From contig JAUNCB010000052.1 in NCBI GenBank assembly GCA_030526765.1, forward strand, positions 1-7,146: a stretch of 7,146 nucleotides of DNA. Reading direction: 5' to 3'. The DNA comes from Bacillota bacterium (GTDB taxonomy: Bacteria > Bacillota > Clostridia > Lachnospirales > Anaerotignaceae). How positions within the stretch are numbered: position 1 is the first letter of the stretch; each line of letters begins with the position of its first letter. The notes below the pieces were generated by a model, which made no database searches, was not told the DNA's origin, and worked only from the letters and a program-made list of their open reading frames with translations. Positions 5,580 to 7,146 of the stretch are shown here, piece by piece. The position numbers and the translations under genes were made by a program.

Positions 5580-6836
5580 TTGGAAACGAAAAGAATCATT
5601 CAGGTGGACGAAAAAGTCCCCTTTTCTCTGCTGCTCCCTCTGAGTATGCAGCATATGTTTGCCATGTTCGGTGCCACCGTGCTGGTGCCCTTCCTCTTTG
5701 GCATCAACCCTGCCGTTGTTCTGTTCATGAATGGTCTGGGCACACTGCTGTTCATTCTGATCACAAAAGGAAAAGCCCCTGCTTATCTGGGCTCCAGCTT
5801 CGCATTCCTTGCTCCCGGGCTTCTCATTGTGGAGCAATTTGGTTATTCCTATGCACTGGGCGGCTTTGCCGTTGTGGGTCTTTGCGGCTGTCTGGTTGCG
5901 GGGATCATCTATAAATTCGGTTCTGACTGGATCGATGTGGTGCTGCCTCCGGCGGCCATGGGTCCCGTTGTTGCCCTGATCGGTCTGGAGCTGGCAGGCT
6001 CCGCCGCAAGCACCGCAGGTCTTCTGCCTGCAGAGGGCACCCCCGAAGCGGGCAATGTTATTGTTTTTCTGGTGACACTGGGCGTTGCGGTGTTCGGCTC
6101 TGTGCTGTTCCGCAAATTCCTATCCGTTATCCCCATTCTGATCTCTGTAGTCTGCGGCTATATTGCAGCATATCTGGTGGGTATCGTGGATTTCACTGCA
6201 GTTACAGAAGCAAGCTGGCTGGCACTGCCGAATTTCTCCACACCGAAATTTCATCCCCAGGCGATCCTTATCATGATGCCCGCTCTTCTGGTTATCGTAT
6301 CCGAGCATATCGGGCATCAGGTCGTGACCAGTAAGATCGTCGGCAGAGATCTGATCAAGGATCCAGGTCTGCACCGTTCCCTGTTTGCCGATAACTTCTC
6401 CAGCTTTATCTCCGCCTGCATCGGCTCCGTACCTACCACAACCTACGGCGAAAACATCGGTGTTATGGCAATGACAAAGGTTTACAGCGTATATGTTATC
6501 GGCGGTGCGGCAGTGCTTTCCCTGTGCTGCTCCTTCATCGGCAAGCTGACCGCTCTCATCAATACCATCCCCGGTGCAGTCATCGGCGGCATTTCCTTCC
6601 TGCTGTATGGTATGATCGGCACCTCCGGTCTGCGTATTCTGGTGGATTCTCAGGTGGATTACAGCAGAACAAGAAATACGGTTCTGACCTCCGTTATTCT
6701 GGTTGTTGGTCTTTCCGGCGTTTCCATCCAGCTGGGCAGCATCGCTCTGAAGGGTATGTCTCTGGCGGCTATGGTCGGTATGCTTATGAGCCTGCTCTTC
6801 CATTTCTTTGATAAATTCGGTCTGATGAATGACTAA
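5580..6836 (+). CDS. uraA: Uracil permease, NCS2 family (UraA/PyrP type)
   Basis: A 418-residue integral membrane transporter of the nucleobase:cation symporter-2 family (COG2233), importing uracil with protons for pyrimidine salvage. Family motifs: QHMFAMFGATVLVPFLFGINP (24-44), PAYLGSSFAF (67-76), PPAAMGPVVALIGLEL (123-138), SEHIGHQVVTSKIVGRDL (241-258) and TTYGENIGVMAMTKVYS (287-303). E242, H246 and E291 match E. coli UraA substrate/proton residues E241, H245 and E290, which favours uracil over xanthine or urate. Hydrophobic stretches fit the 14-segment, 7+7 inverted-repeat fold. After PGLHRSL the sequence reads FADNFSSF where relatives often have a glycine-rich GDG- or GNG-like turn; this is a mild deviation. 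Translation starts at TTG. The gene is monocistronic, with its own promoter and a bidirectional terminator just after the stop. No pyr genes are adjacent. A xanthine or broader nucleobase specificity is the main alternative. Confidence 0.93.
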   Translation: METKRIIQVDEKVPFSLLLPLSMQHMFAMFGATVLVPFLFGINPAVVLFMNGLGTLLFILITKGKAPAYLGSSFAFLAPGLLIVEQFGYSYALGGFAVVGLCGCLVAGIIYKFGSDWIDVVLPPAAMGPVVALIGLELAGSAASTAGLLPAEGTPEAGNVIVFLVTLGVAVFGSVLFRKFLSVIPILISVVCGYIAAYLVGIVDFTAVTEASWLALPNFSTPKFHPQAILIMMPALLVIVSEHIGHQVVTSKIVGRDLIKDPGLHRSLFADNFSSFISACIGSVPTTTYGENIGVMAMTKVYSVYVIGGAAVLSLCCSFIGKLTALINTIPGAVIGGISFLLYGMIGTSGLRILVDSQVDYSRTRNTVLTSVILVVGLSGVSIQLGSIALKGMSLAAMVGMLMSLLFHFFDKFGLMND

Positions 6837-6838
6837 GT

Positions 6839-6874
6839 AAAAAAGGAATCTCACATAAGTGAGATTCCTTTTTT
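6839..6874. terminator. Bidirectional intrinsic terminator between permease and YnzC-family gene
   Basis: A perfect 16-bp inverted repeat: A6, then GGAATCTCAC (6845-6854), loop ATAA, GTGAGATTCC (6859-6868), then T6. The hairpin is followed by a U-run on both strands. It begins 3 bases after the permease stop (6836) and 3 bases after the stop of the convergent small gene (6877). Confidence 0.95.
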
Positions 6875-6876
6875 GA

Positions 6877-7059
6877 TTACTGTTCGTCAACAAATTCAAT
6901 ATTATCCAGCTGGGCACGGAAATTGGCTTTGAATTTTTCCAGCCATTCCTTCCGCAGCACAGCCTGCTCTGCTTTTTCTTCCTCTGTCAGACCTTCTGCT
7001 TTAGCTTTTCTTGCCAGCTCATTGATTCTTTTGGTTAAGGGTGTCTGTTCTTCCATCAT
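6877..7059 (-). CDS. DUF896 / UPF0291 (YnzC-family) small protein
   Basis: A 60-residue charged, soluble, mostly helical protein. It shows the DUF896 signature: TKRINELARKAKAEGLTEEE (9-28), then an EQAVLRKEWLEKF stretch (31-43) and RAQLDNIEFVDE at the end. The B. subtilis relative YnzC is a cytoplasmic two-helix protein of 77 residues encoded with SOS genes; the family's molecular function is not known. This copy is shorter at the C-terminus but retains the conserved helical hairpin. Two ATG codons are adjacent (7059 and 7056); the first is favoured because AGGAGG (7068-7073) is 8 bases before it. It appears monocistronic, with a plausible promoter just upstream and a shared bidirectional terminator at its end. 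No lexA or yneA homologue is visible here. Confidence 0.92.
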   Translation of the reverse strand: MMEEQTPLTKRINELARKAKAEGLTEEEKAEQAVLRKEWLEKFKANFRAQLDNIEFVDEQ

Positions 7060-7082
7060 TTGTATCCCCTCCTATCACGGTA

Positions 7083-7111
7083 AATATAAAGTCATTTTTC
7101 GATTCCGGCAA
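7083..7111 (-). promoter_or_regulatory. Probable promoter of the YnzC-family gene
   Basis: On the minus strand, TTGCCG (7106-7111, four of six matches) and TATATT (7083-7088, five of six) are 17 bases apart. Transcription would begin near 7076, only about 17 bases before the ATG but still including the AGGAGG site. Confidence 0.5.
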
Positions 7112-7146
7112 AACCGATGCGGTTCCTCCTTCTTTTTGCTGCCAAA

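Noticed and set aside
7112..7124. Small palindrome AACCG-ATG-CGGTT as a LexA/SOS box upstream of the YnzC-family gene
   Set aside because: It does not fit the Bacillus-type GAAC-N4-GTTC core, and 5-bp arms are common by chance. The SOS link of B. subtilis ynzC cannot be transferred from this alone.

Overview
The window looks like chromosomal DNA from an anaerobic member of the Bacillota, most likely class Clostridia and perhaps a Lachnospirales relative. Evidence: strong AGGAGG-type ribosome binding sites on most genes, sigma-A-like promoters in AT-rich gaps, exported proteins with SLH and copper-amine-oxidase-N-type domains, and a YnzC/DUF896 small protein. Genus cannot be assigned. There are no tRNA or rRNA genes, CRISPR arrays or insertion sequences, and no gap longer than about 240 bases.

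Layout. (1) 1-879 (-): an exported S-layer-homology (SLH) protein whose C-terminus runs off the window, with its own extended -10 promoter. (2) 1019-3095 (-): a tight two-gene unit, a metallo-beta-lactamase-fold protein of the COG1237 type followed by an M20-family amidohydrolase; ten bases separate the genes and the second RBS overlaps the first stop codon. (3) 3290-4405 (+): a divergent fold-type III PLP enzyme of the D-threonine aldolase / D-serine dehydratase-like family with an intact metal-site motif. (4) 4427-4457: a perfect bidirectional terminator shared with the convergent gene 4467-5339 (-), an exported two-repeat beta protein ending in a copper-amine-oxidase-N-like domain. (5) 5580-6836 (+): a UraA-type uracil permease starting at TTG behind a good promoter. 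(6) A second bidirectional terminator at 6839-6874, then 6877-7059 (-), a DUF896/YnzC-family small protein.

How the genes may fit together. The amidohydrolase, the MBL-fold protein and the divergent PLP enzyme could form a small module for N-acylated or D-amino acids; this is inference from families and position only. The permease salvages uracil. The two exported proteins, although 3.6 kb apart, appear to share a 55-60 residue beta module, the most interesting protein-level signal here.

At DNA level, an identical 12-mer (GTGAAAAAAAGC on the minus strand) lies 79-103 bases upstream of three minus-strand start codons. A 17-bp palindrome matching the GlnR/TnrA consensus sits between the exported protein gene and the permease. 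No clearly novel defence, mobile or RNA system is visible; the rest reads as ordinary chromosome.
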